The notes beneath the pieces are model-generated. The model worked only from the letters and a program-made list of their open reading frames with translations, was not told the origin of the DNA and did not search any database. Source: Arthrobacter sp. P2b (GTDB lineage Bacteria > Actinomycetota > Actinomycetes > Actinomycetales > Micrococcaceae). From it: DNA of 64,000 nucleotides. This document shows, piece after piece, positions 36,018 through 45,707 of the stretch (its first letter is position 1; each line of letters opens with the position of its first letter). The DNA lies in NCBI RefSeq assembly GCF_900168295.1, contig NZ_FVZL01000006.1, forward strand, positions 124,001-188,000, given 5' to 3'. Both the position numbers and the translations under genes were made by a program.

Positions 36018-37244
36018 ATGGATGTTTTTGCGTTGATTCTTGCCTTGTTCATGCTGCTTCTGGGTGCCTTAGCCGGTGCTGCAGCCACGTATTTTGCACT
36101 GCGGAAGAACTCGCATGCCCTTGAGGCGGATTTCGACGCCGTCTCGTCCCGGCTGTCCGAAGTCAGCGCCCAATTCGCCGCGGCCGACGCCGAGCGCCGG
36201 CTTTTGGCCGCACAGAACCGGGAGCTGGGCGAGGCACGGACGCAGGACGGTAGTGTGCTCCGTGCCCTTGCACCCGTTGCGGAGAAGCTCTCCGCGGTGC
36301 AGCAGCAGGTGGCGCTGCTGGAGCGCGACCGGGTGGAACAGTACGGCCAGCTTGCGCAGCAGCTCCAGGAAGCCAGGCTCTCGGACGAACAGCTGATCAG
36401 GTCCACGCACGCACTTGAGTCCGCCCTGCGCTCCAACAGTGCACGCGGCCAGTGGGGCGAGGTGCAGCTGCGGCGCGTGGTGGAAGCCTCCGGGATGCTG
36501 CGGCACGTGGATTTCGTGGAACAGGTCCACAGCGCCGGTGGTGATTCGGCGGTCCGCCCCGACCTTGTGGTCCAGCTCCCCGGCGACAAGCAGCTGGTGG
36601 TTGATGCCAAGGTTCCGTTGTCGTCCTATCTGGAGGCCCAGGAACTGGGAGCGGCCGACGCCCGGCACGGGCAGCAGGGCATGACCACCGCAATCGACCG
36701 CCGAAACCAGCAATCGCTGCTGGCAGCGCACGCGAAGGCGCTCCGGGCCCACGTGGACTCGCTCAGCAACAAGAGGTACTGGGATATCCCCGGCAACTCC
36801 CCCGAACTGGTGATCTGCTTCATCCCGGCCGAGTCCATCCTGGCCGCGGCGCTGACGGCGGACGCGGAACTCCTGGACCACGCCCTATCGAGGAACGTGG
36901 TCCTGGCCTCACCCAGCACCCTGCTGGCCGTCCTGAAATCGGTCGCCTTCACGTGGCGGCAGGACGTGCTGACGGACAGCGCCCGGGAACTGTTCGACCT
37001 GGCGAGGCAGCTCTACGACCGCATGGGAACACTGGGCGAGAACGTCACCAAGCTGGGATCATCGCTGAAAACCTCGGTGGACCGCTACAACGCCATGGTC
37101 GGCACGCTGGAAGCACGGGTCCTTCCCACGGCCCGGAAGCTGAACACACTCGAAGAGTCAGGTTTGACCGCCCCGCCGGCCGTGGAGGTCACGCCACGCG
37201 CCCTCGCCGCTCCGGAACTCCAGCACGACGAGGCAGCCGCCTAG
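36018..37244 (+). CDS. rmuC: DNA recombination protein RmuC
   Basis: From the ATG at 36018 (GAGGG upstream) this is 408 residues. An N-terminal membrane helix (about 3-25) is followed by a coiled coil (about 35-115) and the RmuC nuclease-like domain (about 140-330), including NSARGQWGEVQLRRVVEASG and the RPDLVVQLPGDKQLVVDAKV core with conserved Asp and DAK. RmuC limits inversions and rearrangements at short repeats; the fold belongs to the PD-(D/E)xK nucleases. A frame opening 45 bp earlier has no support. Confidence 0.94.
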   Translation: MDVFALILALFMLLLGALAGAAATYFALRKNSHALEADFDAVSSRLSEVSAQFAAADAERRLLAAQNRELGEARTQDGSVLRALAPVAEKLSAVQQQVALLERDRVEQYGQLAQQLQEARLSDEQLIRSTHALESALRSNSARGQWGEVQLRRVVEASGMLRHVDFVEQVHSAGGDSAVRPDLVVQLPGDKQLVVDAKVPLSSYLEAQELGAADARHGQQGMTTAIDRRNQQSLLAAHAKALRAHVDSLSNKRYWDIPGNSPELVICFIPAESILAAALTADAELLDHALSRNVVLASPSTLLAVLKSVAFTWRQDVLTDSARELFDLARQLYDRMGTLGENVTKLGSSLKTSVDRYNAMVGTLEARVLPTARKLNTLEESGLTAPPAVEVTPRALAAPELQHDEAAA

Positions 37245-37268
37245 GACGATACATCCAAGACGGGGGCG

Positions 37269-37295
37269 CCGCTGCCGGGGTGAACCCGGCGGCGG
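37269..37295. terminator. hairpin between convergent rmuC and ispH
   Basis: An 11-bp stem with one wobble pair (37269-37279 with 37285-37295) and no T run. It ends 6 bp before the ispH stop. Confidence 0.5.
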
Positions 37296-37301
37296 ACGGC
37301 G

Positions 37302-38381
37302 TCAGCTGCGCGGCCTGCGCCCGCCGAGCGCGCGGCTGACGTCACCGGCCTGCTTCAGGGTCGCGCGGAGCTCCTTGGGCAGCGAGAAGAGAAGGTCTTC
37401 CTCCGCTGTGACCACTTCCTCGACGGTGCCGTAACCGTAATCGGCCAGCAGCCGGAGCACGTCCTGCACCAGCACCTCCGGCACCGATGCCCCGGACGTC
37501 ACGCCCACGGTGGCCACGCCTTCGAACCAGGCTTCGTCCACCTCGTTGGCGAAGTCCACCCGGTAGGAAGCCTTGGCCCCGTATTCAAGGGCCACCTCCA
37601 CGAGCCTGACGGAGTTGGACGAGTTCGCCGAGCCAACCACGATTACCAGGTCCGCCTGGGGCGAGATCTTCTTGATGGCCACCTGCCGGTTGGTGGTGGC
37701 GTAGCAGATGTCGTCGCTGGGGGGATCCTGGAGGGTAGGGAACCGCTCCTTGAGCAGCCGTACGGTCTCCATGGTCTCGTCAACACTCAGGGTGGTCTGC
37801 GAAAGCCAGATGACCTTTTCGGGATCGCGGACCGTGACCTTGTCCACCTCGTGGGGGCCGTTGATGATCTGGATGTGCTCCGGCGCTTCGCCTGCTGTCC
37901 CTTCGACTTCTTCATGGCCGTCGTGGCCGATGAGGAGGATGTCGAAGTCGTCCTTGGCGAACCGGACTGCCTCCTTGTGGACCTTGGTCACCAGCGGGCA
38001 GGTGGCATCGATGGTGCGCAGTCCCCGTTCCTCGGCTGATTCCACCACGGCTGGAGAAACGCCGTGGGCGGAAAAGATGACCAGGGCACCCTCGGGCACT
38101 TCGTCGGTCTCGTCCACGAAGATTGCGCCTTTTTCCTCCAGGGACGTGACCACGTGGACGTTGTGCACAATCTGCTTCCGCACGTACACCGGAGGACCAT
38201 AGTGTTCCAGCGCCTTCTCAACGGCGATCACCGCGCGGTCAACACCGGCGCAATAGCCGCGCGGAGCGGCCAGCAGCACTCTCTTGGTTCCTGCGACGGG
38301 GGCTGCCGCTGCTACTTCCTCAGGGGAGCGGCGCCTACGCGGGATGGTGGGCATCGAAAGGGAAACAGCTGAGGAGGTCAT
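37302..38381 (-). CDS. ispH: 4-hydroxy-3-methylbut-2-enyl diphosphate reductase
   Basis: This 359-residue IspH/LytB makes isopentenyl and dimethylallyl diphosphate in the last step of the MEP pathway. The three cluster-ligating cysteines are visible in [10 protein letters not shown] (Cys44), [11 protein letters not shown] and [17 protein letters not shown] and the SNSVRL substrate-binding region are also present. The N-terminal 30 residues are a basic, disordered extension common in actinobacteria. TAGCAT 6 nt before the ATG suggests a leaderless message. Confidence 0.96.
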   Translation of the reverse strand: MTSSAVSLSMPTIPRRRRSPEEVAAAAPVAGTKRVLLAAPRGYCAGVDRAVIAVEKALEHYGPPVYVRKQIVHNVHVVTSLEEKGAIFVDETDEVPEGALVIFSAHGVSPAVVESAEERGLRTIDATCPLVTKVHKEAVRFAKDDFDILLIGHDGHEEVEGTAGEAPEHIQIINGPHEVDKVTVRDPEKVIWLSQTTLSVDETMETVRLLKERFPTLQDPPSDDICYATTNRQVAIKKISPQADLVIVVGSANSSNSVRLVEVALEYGAKASYRVDFANEVDEAWFEGVATVGVTSGASVPEVLVQDVLRLLADYGYGTVEEVVTAEEDLLFSLPKELRATLKQAGDVSRALGGRRPRS

Positions 38382-38387
38382 TTCTCC

Positions 38388-38393
38388 ATGCTA
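38388..38393 (-). promoter_or_regulatory. -10 hexamer TAGCAT, leaderless-type, ispH
   Basis: TAGCAT on the minus strand is 6 nt upstream of the ispH ATG; the spacer GGAGAA is also purine-rich. Confidence 0.4.
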
Positions 38394-39242
38394 CCGGGTT
38401 GCCCGCGGCCGCCTTCGCGATGAGATTCCGGCCACAATGCCCAGCAGTAGCAGCAGCCCGCCGGTGATGGCCGCGCCCGCCGTCCATGCCGCGAAGTCAG
38501 TGTTGGCTGCGGCCACGAACTCATCCCGGAACATGTTGGCAACCTCATTTCCGGTGTCCGCGGCCAGTGCCTGGGCCGCACCCACCTGCGCGCCCACCGC
38601 CCAAAGACCTGCAAGCAGCAGCCCGCCAATTCCGGCGCCCACCAGCACGGTCCAACGCCGTCGTGCCGCCACGAGGGCCAGGAGGAAGGCGATGCCTGAA
38701 CCGACGGCGAGCATGTAGCCCATGGGGGCATAAGTGGCCAGCCGCTCGGTCCACTCCCGTTGTTCGGGCTGGCCAACGTTGATCAGGGTTTCCCCCGGCG
38801 GATCGAGCGGAAGGCCGGTTGCCCGGGAAATTTCCCCGGCACCCAGCGCCACCAGCGGGGCCACGTCAAGAGTCAGCGAGGAGACGGACCCGGATGGGTC
38901 TGGCTCCGCCGCGGCCTCCGGGAAGCTGAGGCGGTGGCTTTTGCGCAATGTTTCCTCCCAGGCGGCGGGGTATCCCGGGAGCCCGGACAGCGACGTGGCC
39001 GCATCCTCCAGCACTGGCTGGACCAGATCGGACAGGAACCCCGGAACTGCGCTGGTGTCGATGGTTCCCACGGCCGCAGCGGCCAGCTGCTGCTGGAATT
39101 CGGCGTTTCTTCCCAGGGGCGCCGCCAGCCCCACGAAGCCGTCCTCCTGGACGATGCTTCGGTCAAGCCAGATGGCCGGAACAGCAACAGCGGCCAGCAG
39201 GACACCCAGCACGGTGGCGACGGCGGAAACGAAAGTGCGCAC
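38391..39242 (-). CDS. conserved actinobacterial membrane protein, 283 residues
   Basis: The protein has one N-terminal helix (about 3-25), a large extracytoplasmic domain (about 26-165) and three C-terminal helices (about 170-275), so it is an integral membrane protein with an exposed globular part. No enzyme motif is visible. The start is GTG with GAAGGATCT about 6 nt upstream. It ends 9 bp before ispH on the same strand, although ispH seems to have its own promoter. I do not recognise a named family. Confidence 0.75.
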   Translation of the reverse strand: MRTFVSAVATVLGVLLAAVAVPAIWLDRSIVQEDGFVGLAAPLGRNAEFQQQLAAAAVGTIDTSAVPGFLSDLVQPVLEDAATSLSGLPGYPAAWEETLRKSHRLSFPEAAAEPDPSGSVSSLTLDVAPLVALGAGEISRATGLPLDPPGETLINVGQPEQREWTERLATYAPMGYMLAVGSGIAFLLALVAARRRWTVLVGAGIGGLLLAGLWAVGAQVGAAQALAADTGNEVANMFRDEFVAAANTDFAAWTAGAAITGGLLLLLGIVAGISSRRRPRATR

Positions 39243-39404
39243 AGCAGATCCTTCGGGTTGATGGCGGTAGACCCATCCTAGGCAAGGATCCTGGCCGGGC
39301 GCTGTCAGTCCCGCGTGCTACAGCTTATGGATAAGGTTGAATAACCGCCGCACAACAGACGAAGGACCCCATGCCCGCAGCTCCAGCCCCGCAAGGGCGT
39401 TTGC

Positions 39405-40742
39405 ATGTCTGACCAGGCTTCCCTTCCCGGCACCGCGCCCTCCACACTGCCCGCCACCGCTGCTGAAACCACCCCGGACAACCCGTGGCCGCTTCAGTTG
39501 CTCTCGCAAAAGCTCAAGGCCCACATCGACAGGACACCCTCGGCGTGGGTGGAAGGCCAGGTCATTGAACTGAACCGCCGCGGTACCAACGCCTACCTGA
39601 CGCTGCGGGATGTTGATGCCGAAGTGTCCCTGCCGGCTTCGGTCTGGACCAAAGTACTGGAGCGCCAGAATCTGCCCCTGGAACGCGGATCACGCGTGGT
39701 GGCCCTGTTGAAGCCCGAGTTCTGGATTAAGACCGGACGGTTGAACATGCTGGTCAGGGACATCCGGCCGGTGGGCCTGGGTGACCTCCTGGCCCGGATT
39801 GAGAGGCTCCGGCAGGCCTTGTCCGCGGAGGGAATTTTCGCCGATTCCCGCAAGAAGCCACTCCCCCTGTTGCCACACCGCATCGGCCTTATTACTGGCC
39901 GGGATTCCGACGCCAAGAAGGACGTCCTGCGGAACGCTGCCCTGCGTTGGCCTGCGGTGGAGTTCGAAATCCGTGAAGTGGCTGTCCAGGGAAACACTGC
40001 AGTGTCCCAGATTGTCCGCGCCCTGCGGGAGCTCGACGCGCATCCCGTGGTGGACGTCATTGTCATCGCCCGCGGCGGAGGCGCACTTGAAGACCTGTTG
40101 CCCTTCAACAGCGAGGAGCTGGTCCGTGCTGTGGCGGCAGCAGCCACGCCTGTGGTGAGTGCCATCGGGCACGAGGCCGACCGGCCGCTGCTGGACGACG
40201 TTGCAGATTTGCGGGCGTCCACCCCCACCGACGCCGCGAAGCGTATCGTTCCGGAGGTTTCCGAGGAACTGGCGGGCGTCCGGCAGGCGCGGGAACAGCT
40301 GAGGCGCTGCATGGAGCGCATGGTGGACCGTGAAACGGACCGGCTCGCGTCGCTTCATTCCCGGCCGGTCCTGGCGTCACCGGAGGCACTGGTGACCGTC
40401 CGCAGCGAGGAAATTGAGCGGCTGCTGAGGCGGTCTTCCGCTGCCGTGAACTCCACGGTGGTACGCGCCGCCGATCAGCTGGAACACCTCAAGGCACAGG
40501 TGCGCGCGCTGTCGCCGCAGAAGACGCTGGACCGGGGGTACGCCGTCGTCGAACTCGCCGGGCAGCAGGCAGGACCGGCAGCGGTCGCCGGGCACGCAGT
40601 GGTCCGCCGCCCGGCTGATGCGCCGGCCGGTTCGCCGCTGTCCATCAGGGTGGCGGAGGGCCGCTTCGGTGCAACCTCCACCGGCGCAGGCGCATCCACT
40701 GATTCTGGCCAGGACAATCCGAACAACGGGAGAACCGCATGA
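39405..40742 (+). CDS. xseA: exodeoxyribonuclease VII large subunit
   Basis: This 445-residue XseA has an N-terminal OB-fold (about 35-115: [24 protein letters not shown] region) and the catalytic domain with [31 protein letters not shown] and [20 protein letters not shown], the family's conserved Asp/His block. The C-terminal helical part is followed by a flexible Ala/Gly-rich tail. With XseB it degrades single-stranded DNA from both ends. The stop overlaps the xseB start by 4 bp. Confidence 0.96.
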   Translation: MSDQASLPGTAPSTLPATAAETTPDNPWPLQLLSQKLKAHIDRTPSAWVEGQVIELNRRGTNAYLTLRDVDAEVSLPASVWTKVLERQNLPLERGSRVVALLKPEFWIKTGRLNMLVRDIRPVGLGDLLARIERLRQALSAEGIFADSRKKPLPLLPHRIGLITGRDSDAKKDVLRNAALRWPAVEFEIREVAVQGNTAVSQIVRALRELDAHPVVDVIVIARGGGALEDLLPFNSEELVRAVAAAATPVVSAIGHEADRPLLDDVADLRASTPTDAAKRIVPEVSEELAGVRQAREQLRRCMERMVDRETDRLASLHSRPVLASPEALVTVRSEEIERLLRRSSAAVNSTVVRAADQLEHLKAQVRALSPQKTLDRGYAVVELAGQQAGPAAVAGHAVVRRPADAPAGSPLSIRVAEGRFGATSTGAGASTDSGQDNPNNGRTA

Positions 40743-40957
40743 GTGAGCAAAAGCCGGACGCCGGCACCGCAGGCCTGAGCTACGAGGAGGCCCGTGAGCG
40801 GCTCATCGCCGTCGTGGGCAGGCTCGAGGCCGGAGGCGCCAGCCTCGAAGAGTCGCTGGCGCTGTGGGAACGCGGTGAAGCCCTGGCCGCACGCTGCGAG
40901 GAGTGGCTCGAGGGGGCACGGAAGCGGCTGGCTGCCGCCCGCGACCAGCCGCTGTAA
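40739..40957 (+). CDS. xseB: exodeoxyribonuclease VII small subunit
   Basis: This 72-residue helical-hairpin XseB has the conserved SYEEARERL and [19 protein letters not shown] blocks. Several copies coat the XseA coiled coil and are needed for activity. The ATGA overlap with xseA gives translational coupling. It ends convergent with PPK2 across a branched hairpin. Confidence 0.95.
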   Translation: MSEQKPDAGTAGLSYEEARERLIAVVGRLEAGGASLEESLALWERGEALAARCEEWLEGARKRLAAARDQPL

Positions 40958-41001
40958 ACGGGAAGCCATGCCGGGTAACGCGGAACCAGCCCGGTTCCCG
41001 T
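40958..41001. terminator. hairpin between xseB and PPK2
   Basis: A two-part stem (40958-40964 with 40995-41001, and 40971-40975 with 40990-40994) has a one-sided bulge and no T run. Confidence 0.4.
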
Positions 41002-41017
41002 AACCAGCCGGCAGGGT

Positions 41018-41872
41018 TCAGGACCGAAGAATCAGCTCCCGCTCGGTGGAGACGTCAAACTCGGCCTTGGGCCATTCCAGGTTCAGTTCGGCAAGGGCAC
41101 CCAGCAGCAGCTGCTGCACGGCGATCCGGGCGTACCACTTCTTGTTGGCCGGAACCACGTGCCATGGCGCATCCCTGGTGCTGGTCTCGTCAATGGCGTC
41201 CTGGTAGGCATTCATGTAGTCCTCCCAGAAGGCGCGCTCGTCGAGGTCGCCCCGGTTGTACTTCCAGTGCTTGGCGGGATTGTCCAGCCGGGCCAGCAGC
41301 CTGGCCTTCTGCTCCTCGCCGCTGATGTAGAGCATCACCTTCACCACTTTGGTCCCCGAGTCGGTGAGGCGCGTCTCGAATTCGTTGATGGCCACGTAGC
41401 GGCGCTTGATCTCGTCGGGGCTGGCCCAACCGTGCACCCGGTGGATCAGGACGTCCTCATAGTGGGAACGGTCGAAGACCCCCACCATGCCGGCCGCCGG
41501 CACTTCCTTCTCGATCCGCCAGAGAAAGTCATAGGACTTCTCCTCGTCCGTGGGCGCCTTAAAGGCCTTGAACTGGACGCCCTGCGGATCCATGGCGGCC
41601 ATGACGTGCTTGACGATCCCGCCCTTGCCGGCGGTATCCATGGCCTGGAGGATCAGCAGGATCCGCTTGCGGCCGCCAAAACGGGACTCGGCGAACAGCT
41701 TTTCCTGCAGTTCGGTGAGCTCGTCGTCCATGTCGGCCAGCAGCAGCCTGCCGTCCTCCTTGGAGCCGCTGTAGCCCGGGGTGGAATCCGGATCGACGCC
41801 GGACAAGGAGAACCCGTCCCCTACCCGAAGGGTTTCAGAAGGATGCTGATCGAAGCGAATGACGCCGGCCAT
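41018..41872 (-). CDS. ppk2: polyphosphate kinase 2 family protein
   Basis: This 284-residue PPK2 transfers phosphate between polyphosphate and nucleotides. Walker A is AMDTAGKGG (about 77-85), Walker B is in GVFDRSHYEDVLIHRV (about 130-145), and the lid module with Arg-rich helices follows (EIKRRYVAINEFETRL). The single domain and N-terminal extension fit the PPK2 clade that phosphorylates nucleoside mono- or diphosphates. AAAGGA lies about 8 nt before the ATG. Nucleotide preference cannot be read from sequence alone. Confidence 0.93.
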   Translation of the reverse strand: MAGVIRFDQHPSETLRVGDGFSLSGVDPDSTPGYSGSKEDGRLLLADMDDELTELQEKLFAESRFGGRKRILLILQAMDTAGKGGIVKHVMAAMDPQGVQFKAFKAPTDEEKSYDFLWRIEKEVPAAGMVGVFDRSHYEDVLIHRVHGWASPDEIKRRYVAINEFETRLTDSGTKVVKVMLYISGEEQKARLLARLDNPAKHWKYNRGDLDERAFWEDYMNAYQDAIDETSTRDAPWHVVPANKKWYARIAVQQLLLGALAELNLEWPKAEFDVSTERELILRS

Positions 41873-41924
41873 GGGAATTCCTTTCCGCGAAGTGCCACGG
41901 GACTCAAGCGCCCGTGAGCAAAGG

Positions 41925-43145
41925 CTAGTTCCCCTGATACCTGCTCAGGAAGTCCCCCATCCGGCCCACTGCCTCTTCGATGTCCTTGACGTTGGGCAGC
42001 GTGACCATGCGGAAGTGGTCCGGACGGACCCAGTTGAAGGCCCGGCCGTGGGATACCAGGATTTTCTGCTCCCTGAGGAGGTCCAGGACGAATTTCTCGT
42101 CATCGCGGATGTGGTAGACCTCAGGGTCAAGCTTCGGGAAGAGGTACAGGGCGCCGCGTGCCTGCTGGGTGCTGACACCGGGGATGGCGTTCAGCATGTC
42201 GTAGGCCTTGTTGCGCTGTTCCAGGAGGCGGCCGCCGGGCAGGATCAGGTCGTTGATGCTCTGGTACCCGCCCAGTGCGGTCTGGATGGCGTGCTGGGCC
42301 GGTACGTTGGCGCACAGTCGCATGTTGGCCAGCAGGCTGATGCCCTCCAGGTAGTCGGCCGCGTCCTTCTTGGGTCCCGAGATGGCCATCCATCCGGCGC
42401 GGTAACCGCACACCCGGTATGCCTTCGACAGTCCACTGAAGGTCAGGCAGAGAACGTGGTCACCGGTCAGTTTGGCCAGGTTCACGTGGACCGCATCCTC
42501 GTAGAGGATCTTTTCGTAGATCTCGTCAGCGAAGAGCACCAGGCCATGTTTCTCGGCAAGGGCCACGATGCGCTTCAGCGTCTCTTCGGGGTACACGGCG
42601 CCGGTGGGGTTGTTGGGGTTGATCACCACGATGCCCTTGGTCCGCGGCGTGATCTTGGCTTCGAGGTCTTCCAGGTCGGGCTGCCAGCCGGAGTCCTCGT
42701 CGCAGAGGTAGTGCACCGGCTTTCCGCTGGCCAACGCCACCGAGGCCGTCCACAGCGGGTAGTCGGGGGTGGGGATCAGGACTTCGTCGCCGTCGTCAAG
42801 CAGGGCCATCAGGGACATCGTGATGAGTTCACTGACGCCGTTCCCCAGGTAGATGTCGTCCACGTGGATGTTTTGGATGCCGCGGGTCTGGTAGTACTGC
42901 GAGACGGCAGTCCGGGCGGAAAAGATGCCCCGCGAATCGCTGTAGCCCTGGGCGTGGGGCAGGTGGCGGATCATGTCCACCAGGATGGCGTCCGGCGCTT
43001 CGAACCCAAACGGCGCGGGGTTGCCGATGTTCAGTTTGAGGATCCGGTGCCCCTCTGCCTCCATCTGCTGGGCCGCCTGGAGGATCGGTCCACGAATGTC
43101 GTAAAGGACGTTGTTGAGCTTCGTGGACTGCCTGAATTCTGCCAT
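41925..43145 (-). CDS. alaA: alanine-type aminotransferase (AlaA-like)
   Basis: This 406-residue class I PLP aminotransferase has NPNNPTGAVYP (about 173-183), the Lys in FSGLSKAYRVCGYRAGW and the C-terminal Arg in DHFRMVTLP. The N-terminus FRQSTKLNNVLYDIRGPI is diagnostic of the AlaA (glutamate-pyruvate aminotransferase) group. It makes alanine from pyruvate with glutamate as donor. GAGGG lies directly before the ATG. It stands alone, with a strong hairpin upstream. Confidence 0.93.
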   Translation of the reverse strand: MAEFRQSTKLNNVLYDIRGPILQAAQQMEAEGHRILKLNIGNPAPFGFEAPDAILVDMIRHLPHAQGYSDSRGIFSARTAVSQYYQTRGIQNIHVDDIYLGNGVSELITMSLMALLDDGDEVLIPTPDYPLWTASVALASGKPVHYLCDEDSGWQPDLEDLEAKITPRTKGIVVINPNNPTGAVYPEETLKRIVALAEKHGLVLFADEIYEKILYEDAVHVNLAKLTGDHVLCLTFSGLSKAYRVCGYRAGWMAISGPKKDAADYLEGISLLANMRLCANVPAQHAIQTALGGYQSINDLILPGGRLLEQRNKAYDMLNAIPGVSTQQARGALYLFPKLDPEVYHIRDDEKFVLDLLREQKILVSHGRAFNWVRPDHFRMVTLPNVKDIEEAVGRMGDFLSRYQGN

Positions 43146-43201
43146 CCCTCAAATATGCCACAGGAAGGATGTGTCACCCGTGAGACCTCGCCCACACACG
43201 C

Positions 43202-43247
43202 ACGACGGCGGCTGCCGGACTTTTCGAAGTCCGGCAGCCGCCGTCGT
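43202..43247 (-). terminator. 21-bp perfect hairpin, terminator of the osmoprotectant operon
   Basis: A perfect 21-bp stem (43202-43222 with 43227-43247) closes a TTCG tetraloop (CGAA on the minus strand). It lies 33 bp after the binding-protein stop. The weak T run suggests a hairpin-dependent stop or RNA protection. Confidence 0.8.
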
Positions 43248-43279
43248 CATCACCTAAATACAGCGCCGTGGCGGGCGTT

Positions 43280-44239
43280 CTACTTCAGAATGCCCTTTTC
43301 CTTCAGCCAGGCTTCGGCTGCTTCCTTGGCACCCTGCTTCTGGCTGCCGCTGACCGCACGGTTGAGGTTGATCAGATCCTCTGTGGTGAGGATCCTGGAC
43401 ACCGAGTTCAGGGCTTCCTTCGCCTTGTCCGTCATCTTGGCCTCGTTGTACAGCGGGATCACCTGCTGGGCGATGAAGTTGTTCTTGGGATCCTCCAGGA
43501 CCACCAGGTCGTTGTCCGCGATGGACGGGGTGGTGGTGTAGATGTCCGCCACCTGGACCTGGTCTTCCAGCAACGCCTTGAGGGTCACCGGACCGCCGCC
43601 GTCGCTGAAGGGCTCCAGCTTCTTGGGCTCGCAGTTGTAGTTCTCCTTCAGGCCAGGCAGCCCGTAGGCACGTTCAGCAAACGTTGCCGGAGCACCCACC
43701 ACAATCTCACTGCAGACCTTGGCCAGGTCCTCGATGGACTTCAGCTGGTACTTCTCCGCCGTTGCCTTGGTGACAACCATGGCGTCCTTGTTCTCCGCCT
43801 TGGAAGCTTCCGCAACCGCAAGGCCGTCGGGCAGCTTGTCCGGCAACGCACCGGCGATGTCGTCCGCCGATTCCTCGGTGGCTTCCTTGTCCACGTGGAG
43901 CAGCAGGTTTCCGGTGTAGTCCGGAACCACATCCACCGAACCGTCCTGGACAGCCTTGAAGTACACCTCACGGGAGCCGATATTCGGCTTGGTGGTGGCC
44001 GTCAGTCCTGCCGCGGTCAGCGCCCCGGCGTACAGTTCGGCGACGATCTGGCTTTCCGGGAAGTCCGCCGAGCCCACCACGAGGGACGTTGCCTCGCCGG
44101 AGCCGCCTGCGCTGGTGGCCGGCGGATTGCTCAGGGGATCGGAACCACCGCAGGCGGACAGCGCCAGTGCCACGCCGAGCCCGGCGGCCAGCCCGCCCAG
44201 GGCCCGCCTGCCGAAGAGTTGGGGACGGCTTTCATTCAT
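43280..44239 (-). CDS. glycine betaine/osmoprotectant-binding lipoprotein (OpuCC-like)
   Basis: This 319-residue lipoprotein has a signal peptide and the lipobox LALSACGG, then an OpuAC/OsmX-type binding domain (about 55-310) with VGSADFPESQIVAELYAGAL and VDVVPDYTGNLLLHV. It captures quaternary ammonium compatible solutes (glycine betaine, choline, carnitine or proline betaine). It is the last gene of ATPase-permease-permease-binding protein, and its start overlaps the upstream permease stop by 4 bp. The precise ligand is not decided. Confidence 0.92.
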   Translation of the reverse strand: MNESRPQLFGRRALGGLAAGLGVALALSACGGSDPLSNPPATSAGGSGEATSLVVGSADFPESQIVAELYAGALTAAGLTATTKPNIGSREVYFKAVQDGSVDVVPDYTGNLLLHVDKEATEESADDIAGALPDKLPDGLAVAEASKAENKDAMVVTKATAEKYQLKSIEDLAKVCSEIVVGAPATFAERAYGLPGLKENYNCEPKKLEPFSDGGGPVTLKALLEDQVQVADIYTTTPSIADNDLVVLEDPKNNFIAQQVIPLYNEAKMTDKAKEALNSVSRILTTEDLINLNRAVSGSQKQGAKEAAEAWLKEKGILK

Positions 44240-44979
44240 GACTTACCTCCTTGTACAACAGCCTCCGCGATTACGGGGTCTGTGAGATCGACCGCAGCCT
44301 GCTGGCTGCGGCGTGACTGCTTCGAGGCTCCCGATGCGAGGAAGAGCCTCTGGAAGAGGGACAGCACGAGGTCGACGGCGATGGCCAGGGCTGCGATCAG
44401 CAGGGAACCTCCCAGCATCTGCGGGAAGTCGCTGAGGACAAGGCCGTCGAAGAGGTAGCGGCCAAGGCCGCCCAGGTTGATGTAGGCAACGACGGAGACG
44501 GTGGCGATGACCTGCAGCACGCCGGTGCGGAAGCCGCCGAACATCACGGTCAGCGCGTTGGGCAACTCAGCGCGGAACAGGACCTGGAGTTCGGTCATTC
44601 CCATGGCCCGGGCGGCGTCCACCACGTTGCGGTCCACGCTCGAAATTCCGGCATAGGTGCCCGCGAGGAGCGGCGGTACGGTGAGGATGACAAGTGCCCA
44701 GACCGGGGGCATCAGGCCGATGCCGGCAAGCAGGACGAAGAGCGTCAGCAACCCGAGGGTGGGCAGGGCGCGCAGGGCCCCCGCGAGGGCAACGATGGCC
44801 ACCCTCCCCCGGCCGGTGTGGCCGACGTACAGGCCAATGGGGACGGCGATTGCGGCGGCAATGAGCATGACCAGGCCGGTGTACTGCAGGTGCTCCGCGA
44901 GCCGGGAGGGAATGCCGGCGCTGCCGGTCCAGTGCTCCGGGTCGGCGAGCCATGCGAAGGTGTCGGTGAAGACGCTCAT
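44236..44979 (-). CDS. osmoprotectant ABC permease, downstream copy
   Basis: From the ATG at 44979 this is 247 residues with five to six membrane helices and the ProW-type EAA loop near VVDAARAMGMTELQVLFRAE. The start overlaps the upstream permease stop by 4 bp, which decides it against a longer frame that reads into that gene. It forms a heterodimer with the other permease. An N-terminal stretch (SVFTDTFAWLADPEHWTG) precedes the first helix, as in OpuCB/D proteins. Confidence 0.92.
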   Translation of the reverse strand: MSVFTDTFAWLADPEHWTGSAGIPSRLAEHLQYTGLVMLIAAAIAVPIGLYVGHTGRGRVAIVALAGALRALPTLGLLTLFVLLAGIGLMPPVWALVILTVPPLLAGTYAGISSVDRNVVDAARAMGMTELQVLFRAELPNALTVMFGGFRTGVLQVIATVSVVAYINLGGLGRYLFDGLVLSDFPQMLGGSLLIAALAIAVDLVLSLFQRLFLASGASKQSRRSQQAAVDLTDPVIAEAVVQGGKS

Positions 44980-45707
44980 GCGTTGCCGCCTCCCGTTTTC
45001 GGTGCGGAAAGACGACGGGCGGCGGAAGCTTCCCCTGGTGCGTTGCCGCCGACCGGTTGCGGTGTGCGCCGCTTCCCGGCGCTCTCCCACGGCGTGAGGA
45101 TCCGCTCCAAGAGGACCAGGAGGGCGTCCATCAGCAGTGCCAGGACCAGGATGGCGATGATCCCCACCACAATTTCGGTAACAAAATCCCGCTGCAGGCC
45201 GGACGTAAAGAGCATGCCCAGGTTCCCGATGCCCAGCAGGGCTGCCACGCTGACCAGGGAGATGTTGCTGACGGACACCACCCGGAGGCCGGCGAACAGG
45301 ACAGGCAGGGACAGCGGCAGATCCACCTGCAGGAACCGTGCCAGCGGCCTGTACCCCATGGCGACCGCAGCCTGGCTGACATCCTCACTTACGGAGTCGA
45401 AGGCGTCCAGGGCTGCACGGACCAGCAGTGCGACGGCGTAGATGGTCAGTGCCACCACCACGTTCAGCGGGTCCAGGATCCGGGTGCCGAGGATGGTGGG
45501 CAGGATGATGAACAACGCCAGGGACGGGATGGTGTACAGGAGCGAGGAGGCCGTCAGCACCACCGAGCGGAGCGTGCGGTTCTGCCGTGCGAGCTGTGCC
45601 AAAGGGATGGAGATCAGCAGCCCCAAAACCATGGGAACAAGGGCGAGCAGCATGTGCTGGCCCGCGCGTTCCAGGACCATGCCGCTGTTGGCCAGGAACC
45701 ACTCCAT
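44976..45707 (-). CDS. osmoprotectant ABC permease, upstream copy
   Basis: This 243-residue permease begins MEWFLANSGMVLERAGQHML, typical of the OpuCB type. It has about six helices and an EAA-like loop around DVSQAAVAMGYRPLARFLQV. The C-terminal 35 residues are charged and cytosolic. The stop of the ATPase gene and the ATG share a base, so translation is coupled. Confidence 0.92.
   Translation of the reverse strand: MEWFLANSGMVLERAGQHMLLALVPMVLGLLISIPLAQLARQNRTLRSVVLTASSLLYTIPSLALFIILPTILGTRILDPLNVVVALTIYAVALLVRAALDAFDSVSEDVSQAAVAMGYRPLARFLQVDLPLSLPVLFAGLRVVSVSNISLVSVAALLGIGNLGMLFTSGLQRDFVTEIVVGIIAILVLALLMDALLVLLERILTPWESAGKRRTPQPVGGNAPGEASAARRLSAPKTGGGNA

Noticed and set aside
41859..43541. 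560-codon plus-strand frame opposite PPK2 and the aminotransferase
   Set aside because: Antisense shadow covering two genes and a terminator; no conserved motif.
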